A DNA stretch of 50,826 nucleotides. Origin: Bryobacteraceae bacterium. GTDB taxonomy: Bacteria; Acidobacteriota; Terriglobia; Bryobacterales; Bryobacteraceae. The DNA lies in the NCBI GenBank assembly GCA_030041985.1, contig JASIAM010000274.1, positions 1 through 50,826 on the forward strand, in the 5' to 3' direction. Position numbers and translations under genes: made by a program. Under the pieces are notes generated by a model, which did not search any database, had not been told where the DNA came from, and saw only the letters and a program-made list of their open reading frames with translations. Positions within the stretch are counted from its first letter, which is position 1. Every line of letters starts with the position of its first letter. Below, one piece after another: positions 32,462 through 45,600 of the stretch.

Positions 32462-35400
32462 GTGAAAAGCTCGCTGATTCTATTGGCCGGTGCCGCTTTG
32501 TGTATCGGCGCGTTTGCCCAGGGGCAGCTTTCGCAGATCCAGGGAACGGTTACCGATGACACCGGGGCCGCCATTCCCGATGCCAGCGTGAAAGTGACTA
32601 ACACGGCCACTGACCTCGTGCGCACCGTGGTTACCGGCTCCGATGGCACATATGTCGTGCCTGATCTTCCCGTCGGACCGTATCGCATGGATGTGACCAA
32701 GGAGGGCTTCGCGGTCTTCGCGCAGACCGGGATCGTTTTGCAGATCGCCACCAATCCGACCATTAATCCCACACTCAAAGTAGGCAGCGTAAGCGAGCAG
32801 GTGCAGGTGGAAGCCAACGCGGCGCTGGTCGAAACCCAGGCCACCGGCTTCGGAAACGTGATGGAAAACCAGCGTATCCTGGAATTGCCGCTGAATGGCC
32901 GCATGGCTACCGACCTTATCCAGTACACCGGCGGCGTGATTCCCCAAGGCGTCGCCGGCAACGGCGGTTTCCCCGGCACGTCGCAGTTCGTCATCGCTGG
33001 CGGGCAGGCTTTCGGCGTGGCCTTCTGGCTGGATGGCAGCGTGTACAACAACCCCTGGGACCTGGCAAACATGCCCTTGCCCTTTCCCGACGCCCTGCAG
33101 GAATTCAAGGTCGAAACCAATTCGCTCACCGCGCAGAACGGCGTACACGCGGGCGGCACCGTCACGGGAGTAACCAAGGCGGGCACCAACGAGTTTCACG
33201 GCGATGCCTTCGACTTTTTCCGCAACGGCGACATGAACGCGCGCAACTTCTTCGCCCCTACCCGTGATACCCTCAAGCGCAACCAGTTTGGCGGCACCAT
33301 CGGCGGCCCGATCAAGAAGGACAAACTTTTCTTCTTCTTCGGCTATCAGAACACCATCACCCGCCAGGATCCCACCGCTAACACCGCGGCCACTTTCGTT
33401 CCGACGGCTGCCATGATGCAGGGCAATTTCAGTGGCTGCCCCACTGATCTCAGCGCCTCGGTGATTACAGGCCTCGAAGCGGCTGGCCTCCCCGCATCCG
33501 CCGGCGCCCAGGCGATCAGTTCCCATCAACTGCCGCAGACTCTGCTCGATCCGGCGGCGCTCAAACTGGCAGCCATGCTTCCGGTTTCTAACGCTCCCTG
33601 TGGCAACACGTCTTATGGCCTGATTACCCAGATCAATGAGGATCAGTTTGTCCCTCGCATTGATTACCAGCACAGCGCCAAAAACAATATGTTTGGGCGT
33701 TACCTCCGGGATCACTACTTCCGCCCTCCGTCCTATCAGTTCAATTCCGGTAATCTCCTAACAACTACGCAGGGCGCGCTCAATGATGCAGACCAGTCTT
33801 ACGCCTTCGGCGATACTTACTTGATCAGTCCAACATTAGTGAACTCCGTCCATGCCACCATAGACCGCATCGGCATCCATCGCTACGATTCCAACTTTGT
33901 CTCTGCGTGCGATCTGGGAGTGCCGGTGTATTGCGGCTATGTGCCGCACCAGAGCGATTTCACCGTGACCGGCGCATTTTCTGTGGGCCCGGGCACTGGC
34001 GGCCAAGCCGAGTCTCATGCCACTCCCATTCAACTCAACGACGATATAAGCTGGATTCACGGCAATCATCAGATAAACTTCGGTGCTGGCGGCGAAGTAT
34101 CCAAAATGCTGTTTTATGGCAACGTCTACGCCCAGACCAACTGGACTTTCAATAACCTCCCCGCATTCTTACTTGGTCAGTTCAGCGCGAATTCCATGTC
34201 TCTGCCCAATGACTTGTTGCAGGAGAAGTGGTTTGTGAATGCGTATGTGCAGGATACCTGGAAGGTCACTCCCAAGTTGACGGTGAATGCCGGTTTGCGG
34301 TGGGAGCCTTTCCTCCCTCCTTCAGAACTTAATGGTTCCGTCTATAACTTCAGCTTGGCGAATTTAATTAACGGCGTAAGAAGCACGCAGTTCGTGAATG
34401 CGCCGCCGGGCCTAACTTATCCGGGAGATCCCGGATTCATCGGCAAGACCGGGGAGCAAAGCCAGTGGGACTTATTTGCCCCACGCGTGGCGCTTGCCTA
34501 CGATCCCACAGGAGAAGGCAAAATGGTGATCCGCGCTTCCTGGGGCATTTCTTATGACTATGTGGCCGGTGAGTTGATGGTGAACTCGGCGGATGCTCCG
34601 CCTTACGGCGGCACCGAGATCTGGGCGGGTCAGTTCAGCAATCCTTTCGCCAGTAATCCGGGTGGAAATATCTATCCTTATACGGTCAATCGCAACGCGC
34701 CTTTCGCCCCCGGGGGAATTTACATATACTTGCCGCCTAACTTGAAAACTCCCGCCATTAACCAGTGGAACTTCGCCGTCCAGCGACAATTGGGGAAGGA
34801 TTGGGTAGTGAAAGCCACTTACATGGCGAGTGAAGCCACGCATCTATGGGACTCATACCAAGTGAACCCGGCTGTCTACATCCCTGGAAACTGTGTAACA
34901 GGGCAGTACGGACTCACTGCCCCTGGTCCTTGCTCCACCGCCGCCAATCAAAACTTCCGCCGGGTGTTCACCCTCAGCGGATTACCCGGCACCGTAGTAA
35001 CCTCAACCGCTGGCATTCCCACCCCGGCCTACGGTTACGTGGACTCGTTCGATTCCGGAGCGACCTCCAGCTACAACGGTCTGATCCTCGAAGTGCAGAA
35101 GCGCTTCGGCCAAGGCTTTAGCGCCTTCGCCAACTATACGTGGTCGCACTGCATTGGAGACCTCTCGATTGGCGATGGCACCGGTAACGCCGGACAGGGA
35201 CTGGCCAACCCCAACAGCCGGAATTACGACCGTAGCAACTGCCAGTCGAACGAAATTGGCGGCACCTTCTCTTCCGACCGGCGGCAGATTTTCAACTTGA
35301 CTCTCGTTTATCAGACCCCTAAATTCTCCAACGTCTGGCAGGACTGGCTGATGTCCAACTGGAAAGTAGCAGGAATTTTCCATGCGATGTCGGCGTACTG

Positions 35401-35839
35401 GGTGACGCCCATCCTGTCCAGCGATGTAGCGCTCAATGGCGATTCCGGAAATGAGCGGCCAGCCCAGATACTGGCAAATCCGCTTTGCGCCAATCCGGGT
35501 CCGAGTTGTTGGATCAATCCGGCCGCCTTCTCGAGTTCGCCGCAATATCTGGCGCCGGGCACGCTCAGCGGGCTGCTTCGCAACAATATTCCCGGTCCTG
35601 GCTATTTCGGACTCGACGCAGATGTCTCCCGGCAGTTCCGCATTCGGGAAAGACAGACACTCACGTTTCGTGCCGAAGCATTCAACCTGACCAACAGCAT
35701 GCGTCCCGGCATCTCGCTTCCCAGCCTGGCCGCCGGCGCATCAGGCCTTAATCTGACTTTCGGCACGCCCACTTTCGGCCAGATCACCAGCGCGCAAGAC
35801 CCGCGCATCCTGCAACTGGCCCTGATTTACGCGTTTTGA
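32462..35839 (+). CDS. TonB-dependent outer-membrane receptor with N-terminal carboxypeptidase-regulatory domain (Oar-like)
   Basis: About 1125 aa. Signal peptide (LILLAGAALCIGAFAQG), then a CarboxypepD_reg/Cna-like domain at ~20-100 (IQGTVTDDTGAAIPDASVKV and DGTYVVPDLPVGPYRM), the plug, and a long beta-barrel rich in aromatic repeats. Barrel marks: FHGDAFDFFRNGDMNARNFF, FGGTIGGPIKKDKLFFFFGYQ, WKVTPKLTVNAGLRWEPF, AFNLTNSMRPGI and the terminal aromatic strand LQLALIYAF. It resembles Oar proteins that move oligosaccharides or proteins across the outer membrane. GGGGG five bases before the GTG at 32462 supports this start; a GTG at 32456 is in frame. Substrate unknown. A degraded hicBA pair follows it. 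Confidence 0.93.
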   Translation: MKSSLILLAGAALCIGAFAQGQLSQIQGTVTDDTGAAIPDASVKVTNTATDLVRTVVTGSDGTYVVPDLPVGPYRMDVTKEGFAVFAQTGIVLQIATNPTINPTLKVGSVSEQVQVEANAALVETQATGFGNVMENQRILELPLNGRMATDLIQYTGGVIPQGVAGNGGFPGTSQFVIAGGQAFGVAFWLDGSVYNNPWDLANMPLPFPDALQEFKVETNSLTAQNGVHAGGTVTGVTKAGTNEFHGDAFDFFRNGDMNARNFFAPTRDTLKRNQFGGTIGGPIKKDKLFFFFGYQNTITRQDPTANTAATFVPTAAMMQGNFSGCPTDLSASVITGLEAAGLPASAGAQAISSHQLPQTLLDPAALKLAAMLPVSNAPCGNTSYGLITQINEDQFVPRIDYQHSAKNNMFGRYLRDHYFRPPSYQFNSGNLLTTTQGALNDADQSYAFGDTYLISPTLVNSVHATIDRIGIHRYDSNFVSACDLGVPVYCGYVPHQSDFTVTGAFSVGPGTGGQAESHATPIQLNDDISWIHGNHQINFGAGGEVSKMLFYGNVYAQTNWTFNNLPAFLLGQFSANSMSLPNDLLQEKWFVNAYVQDTWKVTPKLTVNAGLRWEPFLPPSELNGSVYNFSLANLINGVRSTQFVNAPPGLTYPGDPGFIGKTGEQSQWDLFAPRVALAYDPTGEGKMVIRASWGISYDYVAGELMVNSADAPPYGGTEIWAGQFSNPFASNPGGNIYPYTVNRNAPFAPGGIYIYLPPNLKTPAINQWNFAVQRQLGKDWVVKATYMASEATHLWDSYQVNPAVYIPGNCVTGQYGLTAPGPCSTAANQNFRRVFTLSGLPGTVVTSTAGIPTPAYGYVDSFDSGATSSYNGLILEVQKRFGQGFSAFANYTWSHCIGDLSIGDGTGNAGQGLANPNSRNYDRSNCQSNEIGGTFSSDRRQIFNLTLVYQTPKFSNVWQDWLMSNWKVAGIFHAMSAYWVTPILSSDVALNGDSGNERPAQILANPLCANPGPSCWINPAAFSSSPQYLAPGTLSGLLRNNIPGPGYFGLDADVSRQFRIRERQTLTFRAEAFNLTNSMRPGISLPSLAAGASGLNLTFGTPTFGQITSAQDPRILQLALIYAF

Positions 35840-36031
35840 CATGGAACCGAGGTTCGGGCACAGGCTTCGTATCCGGCGATTCCGGGCGTCTGGGCGCATG
35901 CCGAAACTCTCGAGGCCTGCCGTGAAGAACTGGAGAGCGTGCTTGCAGGATGGGTGCTGCTCAGCGTTGCCGATCACTCCCCGATTCCGGAGATTGACGG
36001 GAACCGCGTCGAAATCCGGGAAGTCGCTTAA
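35840..36031 (+). pseudogene. HicB antitoxin C-terminal remnant
   Basis: The frame starting right after the TonB receptor stop reads to TAA at 36029-36031 and has no start codon. Its last ~55 residues fit HicB: IPGVWAHAETLEACREELES, VLAGWVLLSVADHSPIPEID and NRVEIREVA. HicB normally starts with an SPR-like beta-strand module which is missing here, so only the C-terminal half survives. The HicA-like frame starts at the next base, as expected for hicBA. No transcription or translation signal remains. This is a relic of a toxin-antitoxin module. Confidence 0.7.
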
Positions 36032-36097
36032 TTGCCGGCCATCGGCGCGATCAAACGCAGAGAGTTGATCGCGTGCCTGCGTGTGCTGGGTTTCCGC
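36032..36097 (+). pseudogene. HicA toxin N-terminal remnant
   Basis: Directly after the HicB remnant stop, TTG 36032 begins LPAIGAIKRRELIACLRVLGFR, which is the HicA N-terminus (pattern KRRELIrxLrxLGF). After about 22 residues the similarity ends: the conserved GGKH-type sequence with the catalytic histidine is not found in any frame, and the FAD-oxidase start codon follows 50 bases later. The toxin is truncated and cannot be active. Confidence 0.65.
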
Positions 36098-36150
36098 CAA
36101 TTTCTGCAAGTTACGGCGCATCCCGTTCTATTAGCGCTAGAATCGAACCG

Positions 36151-37521
36151 ATGCCCGAGGCGCCTGCCATCAATCCTGCTTATCTCGAAGACGCCTCGGG
36201 CTTCCACGGTTACGCGGAGCGTGTAATCGCCCCTATAGATGAAGCAGGGGTGGTTGCCGCTTTACGCGAAGCGGCCGATGCGGGAACAGCCGTTACTATT
36301 GCGGGCGCGGGCACCGGTGTGACCGGCGGGCGTGTACCGCAAGGCGGTTGGGTCGTGTCGCTCGAAAAATTCACGCGCCTGGAGGTTCAGAAGGGCTGCG
36401 CTACTGCCGGAGCGGGCGTGCTGTTGCGCGACCTCCACGCCGCGGCGCAAGCGAGTGGCCAACTCTATCCGCCCGATCCCACCGAAACGGGCGCTTCCAT
36501 CGGCGGCACGATCGCTACCAATGCCAGCGGCGCGCGCAGCTTCCAATATGGCGCGACCCGCCGCTGGATCGAACGGCTGCGCGTCGTGGCGCCCGATGGC
36601 CGCGTGCTGGATATCGGCCGCGGCGATGCCATCGATTTCGATTGTCCGGCCATTCCGCTGCCCGCAGTTACCAAGAACACTGCAGGCTACCTCCTCCACC
36701 CGGGCATGGATTGGATCGACCTGTTCACCGGCTCGGAGGGCACTTTGGGCGTAGTGACCGAAGCACGCCTGCGCCTCGTGCCCGCCCCCCAAGCAGTGCT
36801 CGCCGGCATTATTTTTTTCGGCGGCGATGATGCGGCGCTGGATGCTGTCGATGACTGGCGTGCATCTGCCCCCGTCCGCATGCTCGAGTACTTCGACGTG
36901 GCGTCTTTGGACCTGCTGCGCGGGAGGTTCCCCGAGATTCCTCGAGCGGCGCGCGCTGCCATCCTGTTCGATCAGGAACTCGCCGCAGACGACGATCGCG
37001 AAATCGATGAGTGGTCCACGCGCATCGAAGAATCGGGCGCGCTCGCGAACGATTCCTGGGTTGCGCTTTCCGCCGCCGATCGCGAACGGTTCCGCCGTTT
37101 CCGCCACGCGCTGCCGGAACTGGTCAACGACACTGTTCGCCGCAATGGCGCGCTGAAGATGAATACCGATTACGCCGTGCCGCTTCGCCGCAATCGCGAG
37201 ATGCTGCGCTATTACCGCGAGCGGCTCGAGCAGGAATTTCCGGGGCGCTATGTGATCTTCGGGCACATCGGCGATGCGCATCTTCACGTAAATCTGTTTT
37301 CCTCGCCCGGGGACCCGCAACATGCCATCGCCCTGATCCTCGAATTTGCCCACAAAGCTGTCGAGTTGGGCGGCACTGTTTCCGCCGAGCATGGTTTAGG
37401 CAAGCGCAAGGCAAACCTGCTCAAGCTGCAATACGCCCCAGAACATCTGGAAGCGATGCGCGCCGTGAAACGACGGCTCGATCCCGAAAACCTGCTGGGC
37501 CGCGGCGTGCTATTGGGGTGA
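36151..37521 (+). CDS. FAD-binding oxidase, glycolate/D-lactate dehydrogenase (GlcD-like)
   Basis: 456 aa. The PCMH-type FAD-binding domain covers roughly 1-220: VTIAGAGTGVTGGRVP, YPPDPTETGASIGGTIATNASGARSFQYG and FTGSEGTLGVVTEARLRLV are diagnostic. The C-terminal FAD-oxidase domain has FGHIGDAHLHVN and GGTVSAEHGLGKRKANLL, which supply substrate and flavin contacts. The enzyme should oxidise a 2-hydroxy acid (glycolate, D-lactate or D-2-hydroxyglutarate) in the cytoplasm or at the membrane; the exact substrate is unclear, and no GlcE/GlcF partner genes are nearby. ATG 36151 is chosen because it directly precedes the family N-terminus. Confidence 0.92.
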   Translation: MPEAPAINPAYLEDASGFHGYAERVIAPIDEAGVVAALREAADAGTAVTIAGAGTGVTGGRVPQGGWVVSLEKFTRLEVQKGCATAGAGVLLRDLHAAAQASGQLYPPDPTETGASIGGTIATNASGARSFQYGATRRWIERLRVVAPDGRVLDIGRGDAIDFDCPAIPLPAVTKNTAGYLLHPGMDWIDLFTGSEGTLGVVTEARLRLVPAPQAVLAGIIFFGGDDAALDAVDDWRASAPVRMLEYFDVASLDLLRGRFPEIPRAARAAILFDQELAADDDREIDEWSTRIEESGALANDSWVALSAADRERFRRFRHALPELVNDTVRRNGALKMNTDYAVPLRRNREMLRYYRERLEQEFPGRYVIFGHIGDAHLHVNLFSSPGDPQHAIALILEFAHKAVELGGTVSAEHGLGKRKANLLKLQYAPEHLEAMRAVKRRLDPENLLGRGVLLG

Positions 37522-37543
37522 AAAAATATTTGAAAGAGCCATC

Positions 37544-37831
37544 ATGCGGACTATCAGAAGAATCGTATCGTGGGGATGCCTGGTTCTAGTGAGCCTGATG
37601 GGCTTGACCTTTGCCGCCGACGACCTCTGGTCGCGCTTCCGCGGGCGTCCGGTGGAACAGGTCAAAGTCGACCGTATATACGCCGATGTAACCCACTGGA
37701 ATTACGTAGAGTATTCGATCGGCACGCCGGTCATGGAGACGTGCCTCGAAGCACTAATGCCGCATTTCGGCTACACTCCGTGCTGGTATCTGAAGCGGCA
37801 CCCCATCCGGCAAATCGGTCCCTATTACTAA
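37544..37831 (+). CDS. Small exported or membrane protein, unknown
   Basis: 95 aa. A hydrophobic N-terminal segment (IVSWGCLVLVSLMGLTFAAD) looks like a signal peptide or an anchor. The remaining 65 residues hold conserved-looking aromatic and charged positions (DLWSRFRGRPVEQVKVDRIYADVTHWNYVEYS) and two cysteines at the end (CLEALMPHFGYTPCWY). I do not recognise a family. AAAGAGCC sits before the ATG. It follows the FAD oxidase by 22 bases, perhaps in one transcript, and ends nine bases before the kinase gene stop on the other strand. Aromatic content and start context support a real gene. Confidence 0.6.
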   Translation: MRTIRRIVSWGCLVLVSLMGLTFAADDLWSRFRGRPVEQVKVDRIYADVTHWNYVEYSIGTPVMETCLEALMPHFGYTPCWYLKRHPIRQIGPYY

Positions 37832-37840
37832 CCCGAAAAG

Positions 37841-40429
<2,589 letters not shown>

Positions 40430-40532
40430 CACCAAAATTCTATCGTGTGAGGCCCACTAGCCGCTGAGCGGCGAGGGGTAGCCGTCGCCGCCCCCCAGCA
40501 GAAGCCGCCGGCCGAAGCCCTGGCCAGATGCC

Positions 40533-42431
40533 TTACTGATGCACGGACGTATAGAGCGTTGGCGCGCCGGCGAAGTTGCCCAGGGCGAAGGTCACCGGAA
40601 CGACGTCGCTATCGGGAATATTGGGCACGATCACATTGAATTGATAGAGACCCAGAAAGCCTGGCGCTAAGCCGGCATACTGGACCGTGGCCGGCGCCGA
40701 TCCGAAAAAGACCTGCAGCGGCATGGTCAATTGATTGGTCTGTTGTACGATTTGGCCTTGGGGCGGCGCAGGCGTAACTGGGCCGAATCCGTTGCCGAAA
40801 AATGTGATGCTCTCTCCGGGCTTGGCAGGCCGGTACGATATGCCGCCGAGATTCGCGCTGGAGGGCAAAATATAAGTCGAGGTGCCGTTCACCACGGCTG
40901 CCAGGTATTGCGTGCCGCTGATGGTATACCCAAGGCACAAGCCAGGCTGGGCGGCATTCACAGTGACAGAAATGGCGGGGCTGGTTCCGCTCGTTGCAGT
41001 GACCTGAACGGTTTGCGTTCCGGGGCTGACATTCAGCGGCACCAGGGCGTTGACTTGCGTAGGACTGATGTAGTCCAGCACGGCGTTTTGGCCGGCGATA
41101 GAGACCGAGGTGCCATCGAGCGACGTGGGCGCTATGTTCCCGTTGAAATCGGCCGATGTCCAGGAACGGGTGTCGGTGGCGAGAGTGGTCCCATGCACTT
41201 CCATCCAGCCTCCGGGCGCTACCTCACCGGCATAACCGCCGCACGCGGAAGCGCTGTTCATGCTAGTGATAATCGGCGGGATGATCGGAGCGCCTGCGGT
41301 GCCGCTTGGCGTAAGCTGACGAATAACGTTGTTTTGCCGGTCGTCGATATAGATGATTCCGCTCGGCCCTAGCGCGATTCCGCTAGGAAAATTCAAGGTG
41401 GCGTTGGCGCCCAACCCGCCATCGCCGGTGTATCCGGTTTTGGATCTGCCCGCAATGGTGTGAATGTTGCCGTCGGTAGTTACTTCGCGGATGCGGGAGT
41501 TGAAAGTGTCGACAATGAACACATTGCCGGAAGCGTCCACAGCGACGTCTTCCGGGTAGTTGAGTTGCGCTTTAGTAGCCGGTCCGCCATCGCCGGAATA
41601 GCCGCCCGTCAATCCGCAGATGCCCGCGATCGTTACGATCACGTGGTTCATGGTAGTATTGGGCCCATATATTTCGCGGACGCAGTGATCGTACGTATCG
41701 GCGATAAAGACGTCTCCGCTCGCGTCCACGGCCACGCCCTCCGGATTATTGAGCGAGGTGTACCAGGCGATCACATCGCTTTGGGCTTGTAGCGGCGGAT
41801 TGTCGCCGTTGCCGGCAACGGTGTAAATGTACTGATTACTGGCTTGGATTTCGCGGATGCGATTGTTGAGCGTATCGGCGATAAAGAGATCTCCCGAGCT
41901 ATCCGTAGCCAAGCCGGTAGGGCCGTTTATCTGGGCGTCGGTGGCCAGGTAGGCATCGCCCGAAAAACCACCTCCGAGCGTAGTGCCCGCGATGGTATTG
42001 ATGATGCCGCTGGTATTCACTTCGCGAATCGCGGCATTGGAGGCGGGAGCGGTTTGAGAAAAATACACGTTGCCGGAGTGATCCACGGCCAAGCCACAAG
42101 GCGACGAAATATAGGCCGAGGTAGCCGCTCCCGTATCACCGGCATAGCCGCTCGTGCCGTCTCCAGCGATGGTATTGATAACGCCGCCGCTCACCTTGCG
42201 GATGCGGTAATTGATCTGATCTGCGATATACAGATTGCCGGACTGGTCCGTAGCGATCTTGCAGGGGTTATTGAGTTCCGCTTGAAGGGCGGGACCTCCG
42301 TCGCCGGAATAGCCCAGTGTGCCATCGCCAACCACGGTAGCGATAGTGTAAACCGGCTGCGCCCGGCCAATCGAGAGCGCAAGCGATGAAACAGTAATCA
42401 ACCAGAAGATAGATTTACGATAGGAGCTCAT
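40533..42431 (-). CDS. Secreted NHL-repeat beta-propeller protein with TIGR03437 C-terminal domain
   Basis: 632 aa. Signal peptide (ITVSSLALSIGRAQ), then six or so NHL repeats with a recurring DASGNVFIVDTFNSRIREV pattern (for example ADQINYRIRKV, ADTLNNRIREI, ADTYDHCVREI) over residues 30-385, forming a propeller. The last ~240 residues carry a Solibacter-type C-terminal domain: PGGWMEVHGTTLA, VSIAGQNAVLDYISPTQVNALVP, AKPGESITFFGNGFGPV and FFGSAPATVQYAGLAPGFLGLYQFNVIVP. This C-terminal type is common in Solibacter and is a strong taxonomic hint. The protein is likely surface-exposed. Divergent from the second TonB receptor. Confidence 0.92.
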   Translation of the reverse strand: MSSYRKSIFWLITVSSLALSIGRAQPVYTIATVVGDGTLGYSGDGGPALQAELNNPCKIATDQSGNLYIADQINYRIRKVSGGVINTIAGDGTSGYAGDTGAATSAYISSPCGLAVDHSGNVYFSQTAPASNAAIREVNTSGIINTIAGTTLGGGFSGDAYLATDAQINGPTGLATDSSGDLFIADTLNNRIREIQASNQYIYTVAGNGDNPPLQAQSDVIAWYTSLNNPEGVAVDASGDVFIADTYDHCVREIYGPNTTMNHVIVTIAGICGLTGGYSGDGGPATKAQLNYPEDVAVDASGNVFIVDTFNSRIREVTTDGNIHTIAGRSKTGYTGDGGLGANATLNFPSGIALGPSGIIYIDDRQNNVIRQLTPSGTAGAPIIPPIITSMNSASACGGYAGEVAPGGWMEVHGTTLATDTRSWTSADFNGNIAPTSLDGTSVSIAGQNAVLDYISPTQVNALVPLNVSPGTQTVQVTATSGTSPAISVTVNAAQPGLCLGYTISGTQYLAAVVNGTSTYILPSSANLGGISYRPAKPGESITFFGNGFGPVTPAPPQGQIVQQTNQLTMPLQVFFGSAPATVQYAGLAPGFLGLYQFNVIVPNIPDSDVVPVTFALGNFAGAPTLYTSVHQ

Positions 42432-42603
42432 GGATCCGAAAGCTTAAAACTGAAAGCGGACGCGCGAACACGCTTCCCTGGCATTTGAGTTGCCAGCAGC
42501 CCTTCCCTAAGAGTCGTAGTAACCTATTCTACTTCGGGTGCCTGCAAACATCGCAGATTTTTGTGTCGATTCGACTCAAGTAGATTCAAGGGTAAACGCA
42601 TTT

Positions 42604-45600
42604 ATGAGAATCCGGCAAAGATTATTTCTGGCTATCGTTTTGTGTGCCCTTTGGGCTTCTGGTGTGCCGTTTGCGCCCGCTTGGGGACAGGCGCCGGGGG
42701 GCTTCGGGGCAGTGGGAGGCACGGTAATGGACCCCGATGGCAACGGCCTTCCGGACGCGAGAATTGTTCTCTCGAACCAATCGTTGGGCGTTCGACGTCC
42801 GCTGGACGGCACCGACGACGGGGTATTTTACGCGCCCACGGTGGTTCCCGCAAAGGGCTACCGGCTGAGCGTGACGCGCAAGAATTTCACCAATTGGGAT
42901 AGCGGCGAGTTCATGGTAACCGCGGGGCAGAAGCTGAATTTCGATATCACGCTGCGGTCGGTGGAAGGTGGCGCGAAGGGCCAGGGCGAGGGCCACGAGC
43001 GCTTCGTGGAAGACACGAAGGCCGGCGTGGGCGCGATCGTGCCCGCAGATGAGGCCGCGGATACGCCTGCCAGCGGGCGCAGAGTGGATGCCTTTGTGCC
43101 ACTGGCTGCGGGAACCACGGAAGCCGATTCACTTCCAGGAGTGCCGGTGTTTCATGCGGTGCCCTATTCCAACGTGTTTCTCACGGATGGACTTTCCACC
43201 ACCAATACCTATCTGCTGGATAAACCGGGAATGGCGAATCAATTATCTGAAGATGCCATTCAATCGGTGGACATTGCTTCCGCCGACTTCCTCACGGAAT
43301 TCACGGGCACCATGGGGGGCATTGTCGACGCCACCACGCGGGCCGGCACGGCCGCCTATCATGGCGAGGCATATGGATATTTCCGCGATCCCTCGCTCCA
43401 GGCGGACAATCGTTACGCATCCGGATTTAATGTGAGGCAAAAACAACATCAGGCCGGGGTGGACGCGGGAGGACCGATTCAGCCGGACAAGATTTTCTTC
43501 TTCGCGAACCTGGACTTTCTGGACCGCAGCGGTCAGGGCCTCAACCGCATTACCAATCCCATGATTGCCAACTCTTCGGGTACCCAGGTGCTGGCATCGA
43601 ATTGCCAGGCAACGGCGGCACAGTGCGCTATCGCCGAACAATTCATCCAGAAGCAAATGAACGTGCTCGAGCCGCTGTGGGACCACGATTACCGAGGCCT
43701 GGCACGGTTCGATTACCACAAAAGCCTGCGTAACAACTTCACTCTGGAAGGCAACGCCATGCAATTCCGCGCACCCAGTCTGGCGGAAACCGAAGTGGTC
43801 GCTCCCAACGGCGGCATGATCGGAGATCCCATTCTGAGCGACCAGACACGCTACGTGAAAATCGGCTGGACGGCAACGGGGAGCAATCAGGTCACCAATG
43901 ACATGCGACTGGGCTATTTTCAGGACCGCGTGAGCGAGGACGCGGTCCCTACCGGATTGCCGACCGGCACTCTGGGGATTTCGATTGCGGGAACCACGGT
44001 GGGGGCCACCCAGCCTTATAGCGCAATTGTTCCGAGTGAGCGCCGCTATCAGGCCATGGATCAGGGCTATTGGACACTGGGTTCCCACACCATCCGCGTA
44101 GGCGGCAGTATGATCTGGACCCGTGATTTCATCGATTCGCTGGCTGACGAAGGGGGTCTCTATACCTATCCTTCGTTGACGGCATTCGCGGAGGACTTTG
44201 GGCTGACAGGTCAGAGAGATTATACTTACTTCAGCCAAACCCTGGGTGATCCCACACGAAGCCTGCCGACCAGAGATCTCGGTGTTTTTGCCGAAGACAC
44301 CTGGAGAGGCACGAACCGGCTGACTATCACTTACGGCCTGCGTTATGACCGCACGCATCTGACGCAACCCACCCAAGTCAACACCAACTATTACCTGACT
44401 GACACCGTCACCGAGCCATGGCTGAATCTTTCACCGCGGTTTGGCGCCGCTTACATGCTCGACGACCACACGGTAGTGCGCGCCGGGTACGGCTGGTATT
44501 ACGCGCCCATTTCCGGCCAACTGTTAGACTCTCTGTATCTCGGCAATGCCATATATCAGACCAACATACTGATTCCGCCGGGCATAACCGGCGCACCGAT
44601 ATATCCCAACATTATTCCGACTACCGGCGCCATTCCCACCGGATCGCAGAATGTGACCTACGGCCTCACTACCTTCCGTAACCCGTACAACGCGGAAATG
44701 ACGGTGGCCATTGAACGGCGCGTGCGGCCGGATACGACAGTGACTCTGAGCCTGATGCACAACCGAGGGTATAAGTTGTGGACTACCGAGGACTACAATC
44801 AGGCCAATCCGAGCAGCGATCAGGTCACTACCGCGACTTACAACATCGATAATGCCGCCGGGCAGACGGTCAATACTTATACGACGCAGATGTGGTATGC
44901 CAAGAACAACGGAAACTTCGCGCATGTTTTTCAGATTGAGAATAGCGGCTCGTCATGGTACAACGCCGCTTCGCTGCAGGTTCGCAGGAACATGTCACAC
45001 GGGCTGAGTCTGCTTGCGTCCTACACGTTTTCTCACTCCCTCGACGACACCGGTCAAAACGCTCCGTTTGGGGCAGGGTTTTCGAGCACGTACAATCAGA
45101 ACTACATGTTAGATAAAGGCAATTCCGCATTCGACCAGCGCCAGCACGCGGTCATTCAATGGTTGTGGCAGCCGAAGGTCACCAACAGCAACTCGGTGAC
45201 AGCCCGTTATCTACTGAACGGCTGGCAGGTTGCCGGCATCGCGACGCTTGCTTCGGGGCAATATGATACGCCTATAATCGTTGTCCAAGGCCAGCAGTTT
45301 TCGGGGATCTCGATGGTCTACACCAGTACGATCAATGGTTCCGATGGCTGGAACCGCGTGCCCTTTGAGGCGATCGGCAGTTTGCCAACCGGGCCGGAAT
45401 ACAACGTGGATGTGCGGATTTCGCGGCCGCTACCCATCACCGAGCGCATTAAAGCGACGCTGCTGGTTGAGGCGTACAACGTACTCAATAAGCAGTTCAA
45501 CACGGCGGTAAATACAATCGCGTACACCTCCATAGGGGAGCTGCCGTCCGGCCTGGTGAGCGGAACGCGGACCGGCACGCTATTTCCCGTACCGGAATTG

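Noticed and set aside
35741-36121. Leftward frame across the TonB end and the hicBA relic
   Set aside because: The forward frames over the same bases have clear HicB and HicA similarity; this one has none.
43243-44376. Open frame of 377 codons antisense to the second TonB receptor
   Set aside because: The TonB frame runs continuously with signal peptide and C-terminal aromatic strand; the antisense product has no recognisable domain.
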